A stretch of DNA of 64,000 bases, taken from the NCBI GenBank assembly GCA_037952775.1, contig JBANAY010000003.1, forward strand, positions 10,788,001 through 10,852,000, given 5' to 3'. The first letter of the stretch is position 1; every line of letters begins with the position of its first letter. The position numbers and the translations under genes were made by a program. This DNA comes from Clonostachys chloroleuca (taxonomy: Eukaryota; Ascomycota; Sordariomycetes; Hypocreales; Bionectriaceae). The notes beneath the pieces were generated by a model, which made no database searches, was not told where the DNA came from, and was given only the letters and a program-made list of their open reading frames with translations. Shown here in pieces: positions 49,517-58,317 of the stretch.

Positions 49517-51225
49517 TCAGAATAGCCTTGATTTGAACTGGTTCCAAGACAAATGAATATCATCTTCTGCGCTATACCCGTACGCCCATGCTTGTGTAAC
49601 AGGGTCAGTCCACTGATTTGGGCTTTCTGATATAGGGAGCCCCTTGATCTCCGGCTCCATAGCTTCATCCCTTGCGGCCTGTTCAGGTCCGTCATCGAAG
49701 TGCCAAATTTTGCCATTGACGAGACTAGCTTCCTGCATCTGACCGGCCCGTCTTCTCCTCACAATGTCGAAGACAGATAGGGCTCTGGGGAGGTCAGAAA
49801 TGGTGTACACATGGGACAGGGCCGCTGCTAGTGCTGCGCCATCTTCCACGGCCATGGCTGCGCCTTGAGACATGTAGGGGACCATGGCGTGGGCTGCGTC
49901 TCCCAACATGATGACCTTGCCGGATTGAGATATCCAACTAGGAATGGAGGGATCGCCTGAGAGAAGAGGCCACTTGATTGTCTTGTCAATCATTGCAATG
50001 ATCTTTGTGAGTCTGTGAGCGGCTGGTTAGCGGGCGAGTATGTATAAGGGTCTGGTGGTAGAATAGGCTCCATACACCGGGTCCCAACCCTCGAATTGGG
50101 CTCTCATGTTGTCCAGTGAATCTTCCGGGCGCCAGGTGGCGGGATCGGTATCATCTACATGAGAGAGAACCAGGTTGAATGACTTTCCTGCGGCGATTGT
50201 GTATGACATTACGTGGCGCTGCGGCCCGATCCAAACGTTGAGGGCCGGCTCACGTAGAAGCGTCGCTGTTTCAGGGTCATCCCTCATCTTTTGCACGTCT
50301 ATTGTCGACCGATATACTGCAAACCCGGTCCGGATTGGCTCCTTATTATCTTTGCCCAGGATAAGCTTGCGGGCAGCCGACTTAACCCCTGTTTACTAGT
50401 CAGATCATCATCAAGTTATACGCGGAGAGGGCGGGGGGGTAATCCATACCATCGGCTGCAACGATCAAGTCCGATTTCAAAATTGCCCCGTCTTGCATCT
50501 TGATAGAAGGTACCATCTCGTTATACTCGGTAACTCTACTGTTTAGCTTTACTGTGACTCCGAGCTTGACGGCAGTTTCGTGCAAGGCTTCATGCAAATG
50601 GGCCCGATGGATCACATAGTACGGTGCCTCAAAGGAGCTTCGGAAGTCTGGTATAAGCCTGGTATACCCAATAGCGTTCCCAGTCTCCCATCTGCGGAAA
50701 GTTATTCCTCGTGGCTCAACCGCCTTGCCCTCGAATAATGGGCCTAGGCCCCATTTCAGGAGCAGCTTGGAGGAGTTGGGAGGGATCTGAATACCCGCGC
50801 CAACCTAAGATACAAGCTTTAGAAACCTGGAACTGAGGGTTTGAGTGACACGAGATGGACAAACCTCAGCAAGGGCTGACGCTTGCTCCAAGACTGTGAC
50901 AGTGTGGCCCTCCCGAGCAAGGGCAATTGAACTGGCAAGCCCGCCAATGCCAGCCCCGACAACAGTAACTTGGAGCTGTAACTTTCGATCGTTGCGTATG
51001 CTTTCGACATTTGAGCAGTCCTCTGGGGACTTTCCTTCCAATCTTCGGAGGAACTGGAGGCTTCGTGTAGGGTATGAGGCTCGCTAGACGTCTGTTAGCA
51101 ATGAGAGCTCTGCATGCACCATGGTAACTTACTTTGATCGATGTGACTATGGCGGGAGTAGAGCCCTTTCGAGGCTCGGGTTCGATTCGCGAGGAAGTGA
51201 TGGCCGGAAGTGCGCTGAGAGCCAT
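49517..51225 (-). CDS. class A FAD-dependent monooxygenase (salicylate hydroxylase-like)
   Basis: Exons on the minus strand: 51225..51133, 51083..50865, 50804..50450, 50388..50076, 50012..49517, giving 491 residues; the introns are 49, 60, 61, 62 and 63 bases or fewer and keep frame. Motifs: Rossmann GAGIGG at about 74-79, the DG motif (LIVAADGVKSAAR), and the GD motif VIMLGDAAHAMVPYMSQG. These define flavoprotein aromatic hydroxylases, which use NAD(P)H and O2 to hydroxylate (and in salicylate hydroxylase also decarboxylate) a phenolic acid. An N-terminal stretch of about 65 residues precedes the FAD fold; residues 32-46 (RASYPTRSLQFLRRL) are basic and could be a targeting sequence. No later in-frame ATG precedes GAGIGG, so 51225 is preferred. 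Substrate unknown; first gene of the cluster. Confidence 0.88.
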
Positions 51226-51435
51226 CTTTGAATCTGGGCTTAATTGCAGTAATGAAGAAAAGAATATGCAAGATATTAGCTCACTATCCGATAGATGGCG
51301 AGAGCTTGATAGTTTAAACGCGAGATATCTTTGCCCTTAATTAAAGCTGGCTACTCTGTGTCGCTCGGGACAACAACTATTTTGTTACTTATGAGACTGC
51401 TCCGATCTACCCCCGAGGTACTATTAAGAAGCCTT

Positions 51436-51450
51436 GGGGGGTATATCGGG
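51436..51450 (-). promoter_or_regulatory. shared cluster motif, monooxygenase promoter
   Basis: GGGGGGTATATCGGG on the + strand, about 211 bases upstream of the monooxygenase ATG. It matches the motif found upstream of the other cluster genes (53355, 55604/55619, 58170). It contains a CGG triplet, the usual half-site of Zn2Cys6 activators. Its operator role is inferred. Confidence 0.55.
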
Positions 51451-52171
51451 CCGTCCGTGACGCCCAAGCCCAGAATGCTGTAGGAAGCAAGGATTATTAT
51501 ATCTTTCGAGCCTTGCTTAAGAACATTGTAGAGGGCTACGTTGAGACCAAGGCCTTTTCACACACCAGCAGGCCAACATCCTGCTATCGAGCAAGAAACA
51601 GCCCGCAAACGCTACTCCAAGATTCCATGCTCATTACCAATCATGAGTCAAATGGCTACCTAGACAGAGAATAGAGAAGAGCAAACTAGAGAGTTGCTCT
51701 CGGAGCTCTAGCCAACGCACACCTTAAACTTGTGGGCACAGATGACCAAGCTCAACCCCCGGCTCCCAACCCAACCGCCATCCCCCATGTCTGGAAACAC
51801 GAAGAGATTAAGCCCTACCTCCCCCGCGCTAGAAAGCTTATTACTGGCTCTGAAGCTTGAATAGTAGCATACTGTATTTAAAATGTTCACCTGTACCTGC
51901 ATCTTACCATGTGAGTTGAATATTTGTCTATACTCTTGATAGCGGACCTGTACCATGAGTCAAAACACCGAATTTCTACCTGTTCTTGTGTTCCATCGAC
52001 GATTGAAGGTTTCGTGGAGTTATTAAGAGTTTGGAAGTCAACCTGATGGGCCGTTTGTTGATGCCCAGCGTGTGCAAATCAGTTGGAGGTTGCGGAGTGG
52101 ACGGGATAAAAGATTGTTGCTTGGCTTCTCATTGAGTGTTACAAGTCAACGCCTGCGAAGCTGTCCTAAGG

Positions 52172-52230
52172 TAAGCGAAGCTCGCTCGTCTTGACGGGAG
52201 ACAGGGCGGACAGGTCCGCAGCTTCGCTTA
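52172..52230. repeat. 11-bp inverted repeat (TAAGCGAAGCT / AGCTTCGCTTA)
   Basis: Perfect 11-base arms at 52172-52182 and 52220-52230 with a 37-base spacer; GCGAAGCT occurs once more at 52155. It lies 32 bases beyond the aldolase stop (the gene ends at 52263 on the minus strand), so it would be in that gene's 3' UTR. It may be the ends of a tiny decayed element or an RNA hairpin affecting 3' processing. Confidence 0.65.
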
Positions 52231-52262
52231 ACTAAACCACTGCGACGCAGCCTCGACTGGTC

Positions 52263-53221
52263 CTATCTGAGCATCTTGTTCTTAAACAAACCCTGTGCGC
52301 GAGTTTCCACCACCCAAAGATCCCACGGTCTATCATATACACCCTGTGTCGTAGCCGAGCTATCGGTAATCTGCTGCACCGATAGCCCGTTCATAGCCTC
52401 TTGCAAACTTGCATTGTTCGGGTGAGCCGCGAGTTGGAGCATGTGGGAGGTTGTCTGGATTTTGGCATTCTTGAGAGTGAAGACGGCCCGAAACACAGCC
52501 TCCTTGATGTTCCTGCCGAGCACTGTGAAGCCATGGCGTCGCATGAGTACGACATTGTGATTGGGTAAAGGAGTAGCGCTGCCAGACGTCGAGTGACAGG
52601 TTGAGAAACACGAAGCCAAAGTGGCCCCATGTCGAATGTCCTTTACCAACAAATCGTGCAGCTCCCCAGTCTGGTAAGTAGCCTCAATGTCATAGATTGG
52701 TGTTTCTCTGCCTGTTAACTCCCCGGCATCAGTAAAGTTTTACGCAGTCATGGGCAAAAACACGGGGCTGTACCGAGGAATCCTGTCATGTGGAAGACCG
52801 GCCGAAGTTTCACGTCGGTGATGGCGTACGGCAGCACCTCTTCAGCATGACTATGCACCACGCAGTTGACCTCGCTGTATCTCTTGAATATTTCAGAGTG
52901 GATGAATCGCTCAATGAAGTGCTTTGAGGATGTTTCCTGCACCGGGGACCCATCAGATACACGATAGTGTATAAAGTCGGCTTCCGAGCTCACCAACGCA
53001 GGTGCCATGTTTGCCGACATGATGAATGTATCGGGATCATGAGGATGGCGCACTGAGATGTGGCCGAACGCATCAACCACACCCTTGGAGTAAATGATGT
53101 GGTTTGCGACAATGAGATCGCTTAGAAGCTATCGTAGGCACCCGGTCAGCTCGAGGTCACAAACAGGTCAGCGGTTCCCAAGTCGAGAGCTTGTCCTTAC
53201 CTGTTTGAGGGGAGTGGCCAT
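52263..53221 (-). CDS. class II aldolase/adducin-fold protein (lyase or decarboxylase)
   Basis: Exons on the minus strand: 53221..53201, 53128..52774, 52711..52263, giving 274 residues. Exon 1 encodes only MATPLKQ; the introns of 72 and 62 bases keep frame. Family landmarks: FGHISVR at about 28-34, the presumed catalytic acid near Glu80, metal-binding HSH at 99-101, and a third metal-ligand candidate in LMRRHGFTVLG. The fold holds a divalent metal that stabilises an enolate and covers fuculose-phosphate-type aldolases as well as decarboxylases such as those acting on dihydroxyphthalate. Given the hydroxylase and aldehyde dehydrogenase neighbours, cleavage or decarboxylation of an aromatic or hydroxy acid intermediate is plausible, but the reaction is not shown by the sequence. 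Confidence 0.87.
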
Positions 53222-53718
53222 TTTGGAGCTGATTGTCTATCAATTCCAAGGTATGTAACATGCAGCCTACACAAGGATAAAGCGCTCGCTCATTTTGCGC
53301 CGGAAATGAGAGCAGGCATTAGGTTTTTGGACTGGTGTAAGCCGGGACAACGAGCCGATATACCCCCAACCTCGAAACGCCACCTACCAGCGTCGTCATA
53401 AGCACTTGGCCCGTGAAAGTACCCTTTTGGTCTCGCTGGTTATTACCACGGGAGAGTTCGTCCCGCCCGCAAATTCAGTTCGGAGCCATAGCAAACGATG
53501 GGACGGCGGCATCCGAGAGCAACGCCACCCTATCAAGTGGTCAACGGTTCTGAGGGATCAGAATGTGTGTAGGGATATGCATTCTTATTCAGCCTCGACA
53601 AAACTACCTAATGGGATTCCTCCCCTAGAAATACACAGATAGGCTCCAAATTTATAATACCAGCCTTCGAGCTTTCTACGAGTCAAAGTAGCTTCTCCCC
53701 CAAAGAGCAGGAAAACCT
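53222..53718. promoter_or_regulatory. aldolase promoter region
   Basis: Separates the aldolase start from the 3' end of the MFS gene. Apart from the shared motif at 53355-53367 I see nothing gene-like; the 78-codon frame at 53406-53642 has no recognisable content. Confidence 0.55.
53355..53367 (-). promoter_or_regulatory. shared cluster motif, aldolase promoter
   Basis: CCGATATACCCCC on the + strand, that is GGGGGTATATCGG on the coding strand, about 134 bases upstream of the aldolase ATG. With its next bases it reads GGGGGTATATCGGCTCG, close to GGGGGATATATCGGCTGG in the aldehyde dehydrogenase/regulator promoter. Confidence 0.6.
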
Positions 53719-55363
53719 TCAAGGCCTCCACCGGAATTCAGGATGCTTCCATTCAAGATCGTCAATGCTCTGCTCTGACAGGCCGCTCAGCTCGGCCGCG
53801 GCGTCGCGGCGCTCCCTGCGCGCGTTGTCCCATTTCATAAAGAGCAACAAGCCGATGGACAGAAGGAGAATCCCGGAGCCACACCCAACGCAGATGCCGT
53901 TACCGAGACGAAAGTTGGGTGCGCCCGAAGGCAGATACGTCCAAGTGGCGACTAGGCCTCCGACATTGGACCCGAGGTTGGCCAGTCCGATGGCGACGTT
54001 GCGAGACGAATCCGACCGGCAGTTGGCCGCGGCTTGCGCGTTGTTGAAAGTCCCCTGGTTGAAGGATCCCATGGCAATGAGGAACGTCCCGGCATAGCGA
54101 ACCATGGACTGCGATGAGTCTGTGCCCAGAAACATCGAGTAGCCGGCAATGATAAAGGGAGATCCTGCAATGAGGAAGATTTGTCTCCGGTCGATTCGAG
54201 AGCTCAACCACGGCAGGGATATGGCGAAGAAAGCACCTAATATATAAGGTGGCGCCGAACGGAGCTGTTGCGTGATGATTGACTCATCTGGATAGATGGT
54301 CCTGACGATGGTAGGGAGGAAGATGCTGAAGCTTTGAACGATGACGCCAATCAACAGAAAGTTGAAGAACGTGGTCAGCGTAGAGGGCGAGAGGACACCG
54401 AGTTTCAGCTTTTTCAAGTTCCACTTGTCGACGAGTTCAATAGTCCCCTGGCGCTCTACCTTGAGGCGGGTCACGGCCAGCTCCCTCTCCTCTTCTGTGA
54501 GCCATTTCGCCGACTGAGGGCTGTCAGTCATCGTGAAAAAGGCAATGACACCCAACCCAAAGGTGATGATACCCTCGACAAGAAAGATGATTCGCCATGT
54601 TCTCAGGCTGCCGACGGACTCGAGTGAAAGAAGTCCAGAGGCGAGAAGCCCTCCGAATGCTCCTGAGAGGGGGGCCATGACCATGCACACGGCGACGCGG
54701 AAGGTGAGCTCGCTTCGTCGATACCAGCGGGAAAGATAGTAGGCAATGCCGGGCAACACTCCAGCCTCGGCGATTCCGAGGAGGAATCTGACGGCATAGG
54801 CTGCCCCCAGGCTCTGGACAAAGGCCATGCACAGAGTCAGCAGGCCGAAGGCGGCGGTTGCGCCAGGCAAGAACCAGCCGGGCCCGATGAGCTTGCAAGC
54901 AAACGTGCAGGGCATTTCCGCAACGATGTAGGCTACATAGAAGACGGCGAGAAGCTTGTTATAGTCGTAGCCGTGCATGTCGAGATCCTCCTCAAGAGTG
55001 CTGATTCTTGCATTGCCTGTTGAAGGTCAGTTTTGGTCAAAGTGGACCTCACGACAACCTGTAAACAGCTTCCATACCGATGTTGATGCGGTCCAGAAAG
55101 CAGAGAAGGTAAATTATGGCAATGTTTGGAGCCACATATCGATCGATCTTGTGACGCAGCCGTATCTCGGCAGCCTCGCGCTCTGCGTTGTGCCTGTATT
55201 AATGCATCAGTCTCTCTGTCTCTAGCTGAGAAGGCATATAGGAGCAGCAGCTATGGTCAGTATACCTGGACGTTGCAATATGCTCAGGCCGCAGTGCGTT
55301 CTCGACTCGGATTTCCTGCTGCTTGTCAGACTCGGTGCTGACTTCGGGGACCTTTCCATCCAT
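53719..55363 (-). CDS. MFS transporter, allantoate permease (Dal5) / anion:cation symporter type
   Basis: Exons on the minus strand: 55363..55266, 55193..55078, 55016..53719, giving 503 residues; both introns (72 and 61 bases) keep frame. Splicing yields IIYLLCFLDRINIGNARIST, the hallmark of the Dal5 family around helix 1 and the first loop. About twelve hydrophobic helices follow, with the MFS signature region FLLGIAEAGVLPGIAYYLSR and a short acidic cytoplasmic tail. Members import carboxylates such as allantoate, nicotinate, phthalate-like acids and other organic anions by proton symport at the plasma membrane. Here it most likely takes up the cluster's substrate. An in-frame ATG at 55417 would add 18 residues; 55363 is chosen because the N-terminus is variable in the family. 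Confidence 0.92.
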
Positions 55364-56384
55364 TATAGTGGGTGTCTTCGGTCGTTCTGCAAAGTAACAA
55401 TTTGGGACAAGAATCATGTATGAACCAAATTTAATCTAGGGGTTGAAAAGGTTGAAACAGCTCATAAGCATACGAAGTTAAATTGCGATAGCTAAGTACT
55501 CACGGCGCCCAGGCTACGAATCAGCGAGCAGGGAGGCCATTCCCATCTTCTGTAAGTGTGCCGGGCGTTCCCCGACCATCGGGTAACAGACGGTCTTGCC
55601 TCCGGGGGGATATGCCGACGGGGTATATCTTCCCCACGGGGAAGCTCAAGATGGAGAGCCAAGATCAGATCAAATCTGGCCTAGTCTGTTAGTCTTACCG
55701 GGGGACGAATGGAATAGAGCATTATCAACCTTGTCATTGCAGCCTAACGTCTCTTCGCCGTTGGATTGCTAGACTACATTAATAAGTATGGAAGCGTCCA
55801 AATCAATATCAGCTTAAAGGCCAGCCACCGCTGGCAAAACTTGGATACGCCGCTAATCTAGTATATCATTTTGTCAGGAAACGGTTGTAGTCTGATGTCA
55901 GCCGAAGTTCGTAGTGAAAGTGATAGCTGAATAGAATCCCTTTTCTTCTTCTTCAGAGTGTGGATTTAGCCTCAAGGAGACACAATAAGACATTTGAATG
56001 CGCTCTGGTTATATTTTCAAGACCACCACGGTCTCCCTTCATGAAATCACTTCTTCCAGACGAGAAGAGAGTAAAATGCACTCAACCTTGGGGGAGCGAA
56101 CTCACGGATCTACGGCCACAGCGATGGAGCTGTTGACAAGAGCTAGCACGAGACACAGTATTGGCGCGACAACGTATCGCGCTCTGGGCCGAGTAATTGA
56201 GCCGATGTGATGAGATGATGAGGTGAGTATGATCGCTCTATGATTATTGAACACTACATACGTTAACGCTGTCTTTTCGTGACCATCAAATCTTTGACGC
56301 GCTGTAAATAGATTCATTATGAACATGATCTAGTGAGGTGTCGTTGCAGGTGGCATTGACTTTGAGCAACGGGAACTATAGATG
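55364..56384. promoter_or_regulatory. MFS transporter promoter and aldehyde dehydrogenase 3' flank
   Basis: The first part is the MFS upstream region with two motif copies and a palindrome at 55604-55643. The rest (about 55700-56384) is AT-richer with only short frames and includes the 3' flank of the aldehyde dehydrogenase. No gene was seen. Confidence 0.55.
55604..55643 (-). promoter_or_regulatory. shared cluster motif (two copies) plus palindrome, MFS promoter
   Basis: GGGGGGATATGCCG at 55604-55617 is a variant of the cluster motif. CGGGGTATATCTTC follows at 55619-55632. A perfect palindrome TTCCCC-AC-GGGGAA occupies 55630-55643, overlapping the second copy. The site is about 240-280 bases upstream of the MFS ATG. 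CCCCAC also fits the relaxed CreA consensus (GTGGGG on the other strand), so carbon repression is possible. Confidence 0.5.
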
Positions 56385-57851
56385 CTAAAGCTTGACGTGC
56401 ACAGCCTTCGTCTGGGTCATCTCCCGCATTTCCTCGAAGCAATCCTCCCTCCCGATACCGGACTGCTTGTATCCTCCATAAGGCATTCCAAAGTAGTGCT
56501 TGCTGGTAGTGTTGACCCAAACGGTGCCGGCCTGGATTTGCCTCACGGCTCTCTGCATCGTTTTGATATCTGAGGTGAACACTGATCCCGTCAAGCCGTA
56601 GTCCACCGCGTTGACGTCCCTGATGAGTGCTTCCTCGTCGGACCACGACAGAACGGACATGATGGGGCCAAACACTTCCTCGTTGGCGATGCGCATACTC
56701 TGCTTCACATCTGCCACTATAGTCGGCTCCACAAAGAAGCCTCCTTCAGTGTCGGGCGTGGTGGGGATTTTGCCGCCCATCACCAGCCGAGCGCCTTCTT
56801 TCAGAGCAATGTCGACGTAGCCTAGAACCCGCTGCTGGCCCGCCTTGCTGACGAGGGCGCCCATGGTCGTATCGGTGTCGACGGGGTTGCCGGGCCTGAA
56901 CAACTTGGCTACTCTCTCCGCCACGACGGGCAGGACTTTATCGTGGATCGATTCGTGCAGGAAGACCCTCGAGGTCGAGCCGCACGACTGTCCGCACCAG
57001 CCCCAGTTCATGCCTCCCACAATGCCATCTACCAGGGCATCCAGATCCGCGTCGGGGAAGGCGATCAAAGCATTCTTGCCTCCGAGCTCGAACGTCGTCA
57101 GCTTTAAGCTGTCGGCGGCGGCCTTTTGGATCGCCTTGCCCGTGGGCACACTCCCGGTCAGGGTGACCTTGCTGACGAGTGAGTTGGTTGAGAGAACCTG
57201 TCCACAATCTACGCCGCCGGACAGGATATTGAGAACGCCAGGCGGGAACTCGTCGCCGATGATCTCCGCCAGGCGAAGGGCGGAAAGGGGAGCTTGTTCC
57301 GGGGTCTTGAGGACAACCGTGTTACCCATGGCCAGCGGAGCCGCAAGGCGAATAGCGGCAAACATGAGCGGGTGGTTGGAGGCGATGATACGGGCCACGA
57401 CACCGAGTGGCTCCCGAACCGTGTAGTTGAGCGCCGAATCGTCTAGATGTGTCGTCTCCCCCTGGACGGCGGGGATCAGGCCCGCGAAGAAGTCAATGTG
57501 GTCGGCTGCCGAATGGGCATCCTGTGTCATGATGGAGACGGGATTTCCCGAGTTGAAGGCGTCTAGCAGCGCCAGATCGCTGGCATTATCACGGACCTTC
57601 TGAGCCACCTTGCGCAGGATTCTACCTCTTTCAAGGGCTGGAACAGCTCGCCATTTGGGGAAGGCGGCGTGAGCGGCCTCGATGGCGGCTATAGTGTCTT
57701 GACGGCCTGCGAAGGCCACACTGGCGATCGAACGGCCATTCCCGGGACTGAAGACGGGTCGATACTCTCCATCTTGGACTGGATGCCACGTTCCGCCGTA
57801 GAACAGATCCAACCTCTCAGGCAAGACACTTGAAGGATCTAGAACAGGCAT
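56385..57851 (-). CDS. NAD(P)-dependent aldehyde dehydrogenase (betaine aldehyde dehydrogenase-like)
   Basis: Intronless frame of 488 residues from the ATG at 57851 (MPVLDPSSVLPERL); the seven codons before it begin with TTG and are not used. Landmarks: the cofactor-binding segment VVARIIASNHPLMFA...KTPEQAPLSAL, catalytic-base Glu255 in FELGGKN, nucleophile Cys290 in GQSCGSTSR, and the EEVFGPIMSV motif. It oxidises an aldehyde to the acid with NAD(P)+. The subgroup includes enzymes for betaine aldehyde and some aromatic aldehydes, so the substrate cannot be fixed. It faces the regulator gene across a 466-base shared promoter, which implies co-regulation. The only cluster enzyme gene without introns. 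Confidence 0.92.
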   Translation of the reverse strand: MPVLDPSSVLPERLDLFYGGTWHPVQDGEYRPVFSPGNGRSIASVAFAGRQDTIAAIEAAHAAFPKWRAVPALERGRILRKVAQKVRDNASDLALLDAFNSGNPVSIMTQDAHSAADHIDFFAGLIPAVQGETTHLDDSALNYTVREPLGVVARIIASNHPLMFAAIRLAAPLAMGNTVVLKTPEQAPLSALRLAEIIGDEFPPGVLNILSGGVDCGQVLSTNSLVSKVTLTGSVPTGKAIQKAAADSLKLTTFELGGKNALIAFPDADLDALVDGIVGGMNWGWCGQSCGSTSRVFLHESIHDKVLPVVAERVAKLFRPGNPVDTDTTMGALVSKAGQQRVLGYVDIALKEGARLVMGGKIPTTPDTEGGFFVEPTIVADVKQSMRIANEEVFGPIMSVLSWSDEEALIRDVNAVDYGLTGSVFTSDIKTMQRAVRQIQAGTVWVNTTSKHYFGMPYGGYKQSGIGREDCFEEMREMTQTKAVHVKL

Positions 57852-58035
57852 GATGACCAAGATTGATGTCAAGTTGGCACGACCCAGACGGCAGAGCGTT
57901 TGTGGTATTTAGGGTATCAGCAGGTCGCATCATGAGCCGTGCTTTGTTGTGCTTTTATCTATCCTAATGGACGGCACAATGATCCAACTGTGATATACAG
58001 CCCCACCGGAATCGTGGTGACTTAGCTTCAATGTT

Positions 58036-58070
58036 GCTTCTCGCTTCTCGCCTTTCGCCTTTCGCCTTTC
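58036..58070 (+). repeat. 7-bp tandem repeat in the divergent promoter
   Basis: GCTTCTC x2 followed by GCCTTTC x3, without interruption. It is pyrimidine-rich on the + strand. It may be a neutral repeat or a nucleosome-excluding pyrimidine tract. Confidence 0.85.
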
Positions 58071-58169
58071 GCTACCGTTATTTCCCCGGATTTCTTATTA
58101 TTTGGTATGCGGGGATCAGAATAAGCACAGGTTAAGGTTATGTTGACGGCATGTTCTTATCTCCGGGGC

Positions 58170-58183
58170 GGGGGATATATCGG
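58170..58183 (+). promoter_or_regulatory. shared cluster motif, aldehyde dehydrogenase/regulator promoter
   Basis: GGGGGATATATCGG, about 135 bases upstream of the regulator ATG and about 319 bases upstream of the aldehyde dehydrogenase ATG. One copy could serve both genes. Preceded by CTCCGGGGC, which adds a second CGG. Confidence 0.58.
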
Positions 58184-58317
58184 CTGGAAGCACCGCTCAT
58201 TCGTGGCTAACTGAAGCTGCCAATCTTTCCCGACGCCTTTGATCATCAGCGTACCAAGTCAGTACTCAATACAGACCCGAATATCCGGGGCGACTAGACT
58301 TGGAAGCCCACGGAATC

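Larger units (their letters stand above)
51226..52262. other. monooxygenase promoter region with an open-frame remnant
   Basis: Contains the upstream region of the monooxygenase, including the shared motif at 51436. From about 51365 to 51675 (+) a coherent frame without a clear start reads through IKKPWGVYRAVRDAQAQN and then DYYIFRALLKNIVEGYVETK. It looks protein-like but I recognise no family, so it may be a transposon or gene relic. The right part carries an inverted repeat at 52172-52230 next to the aldolase stop codon. Confidence 0.5.
57852..58317. promoter_or_regulatory. divergent promoter between aldehyde dehydrogenase and Zn2Cys6 regulator
   Basis: 466 bases. Holds five tandem 7-mers at 58036-58070 (GCTTCTC twice, GCCTTTC three times), CCCCGGATTTC at about 58084, the shared motif at 58170, and ATATCCGGGGCG at about 58281-58292. 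The several CCGG/CGG-containing sites would suit a Zn2Cys6 protein and autoregulation of the activator. Confidence 0.6.
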
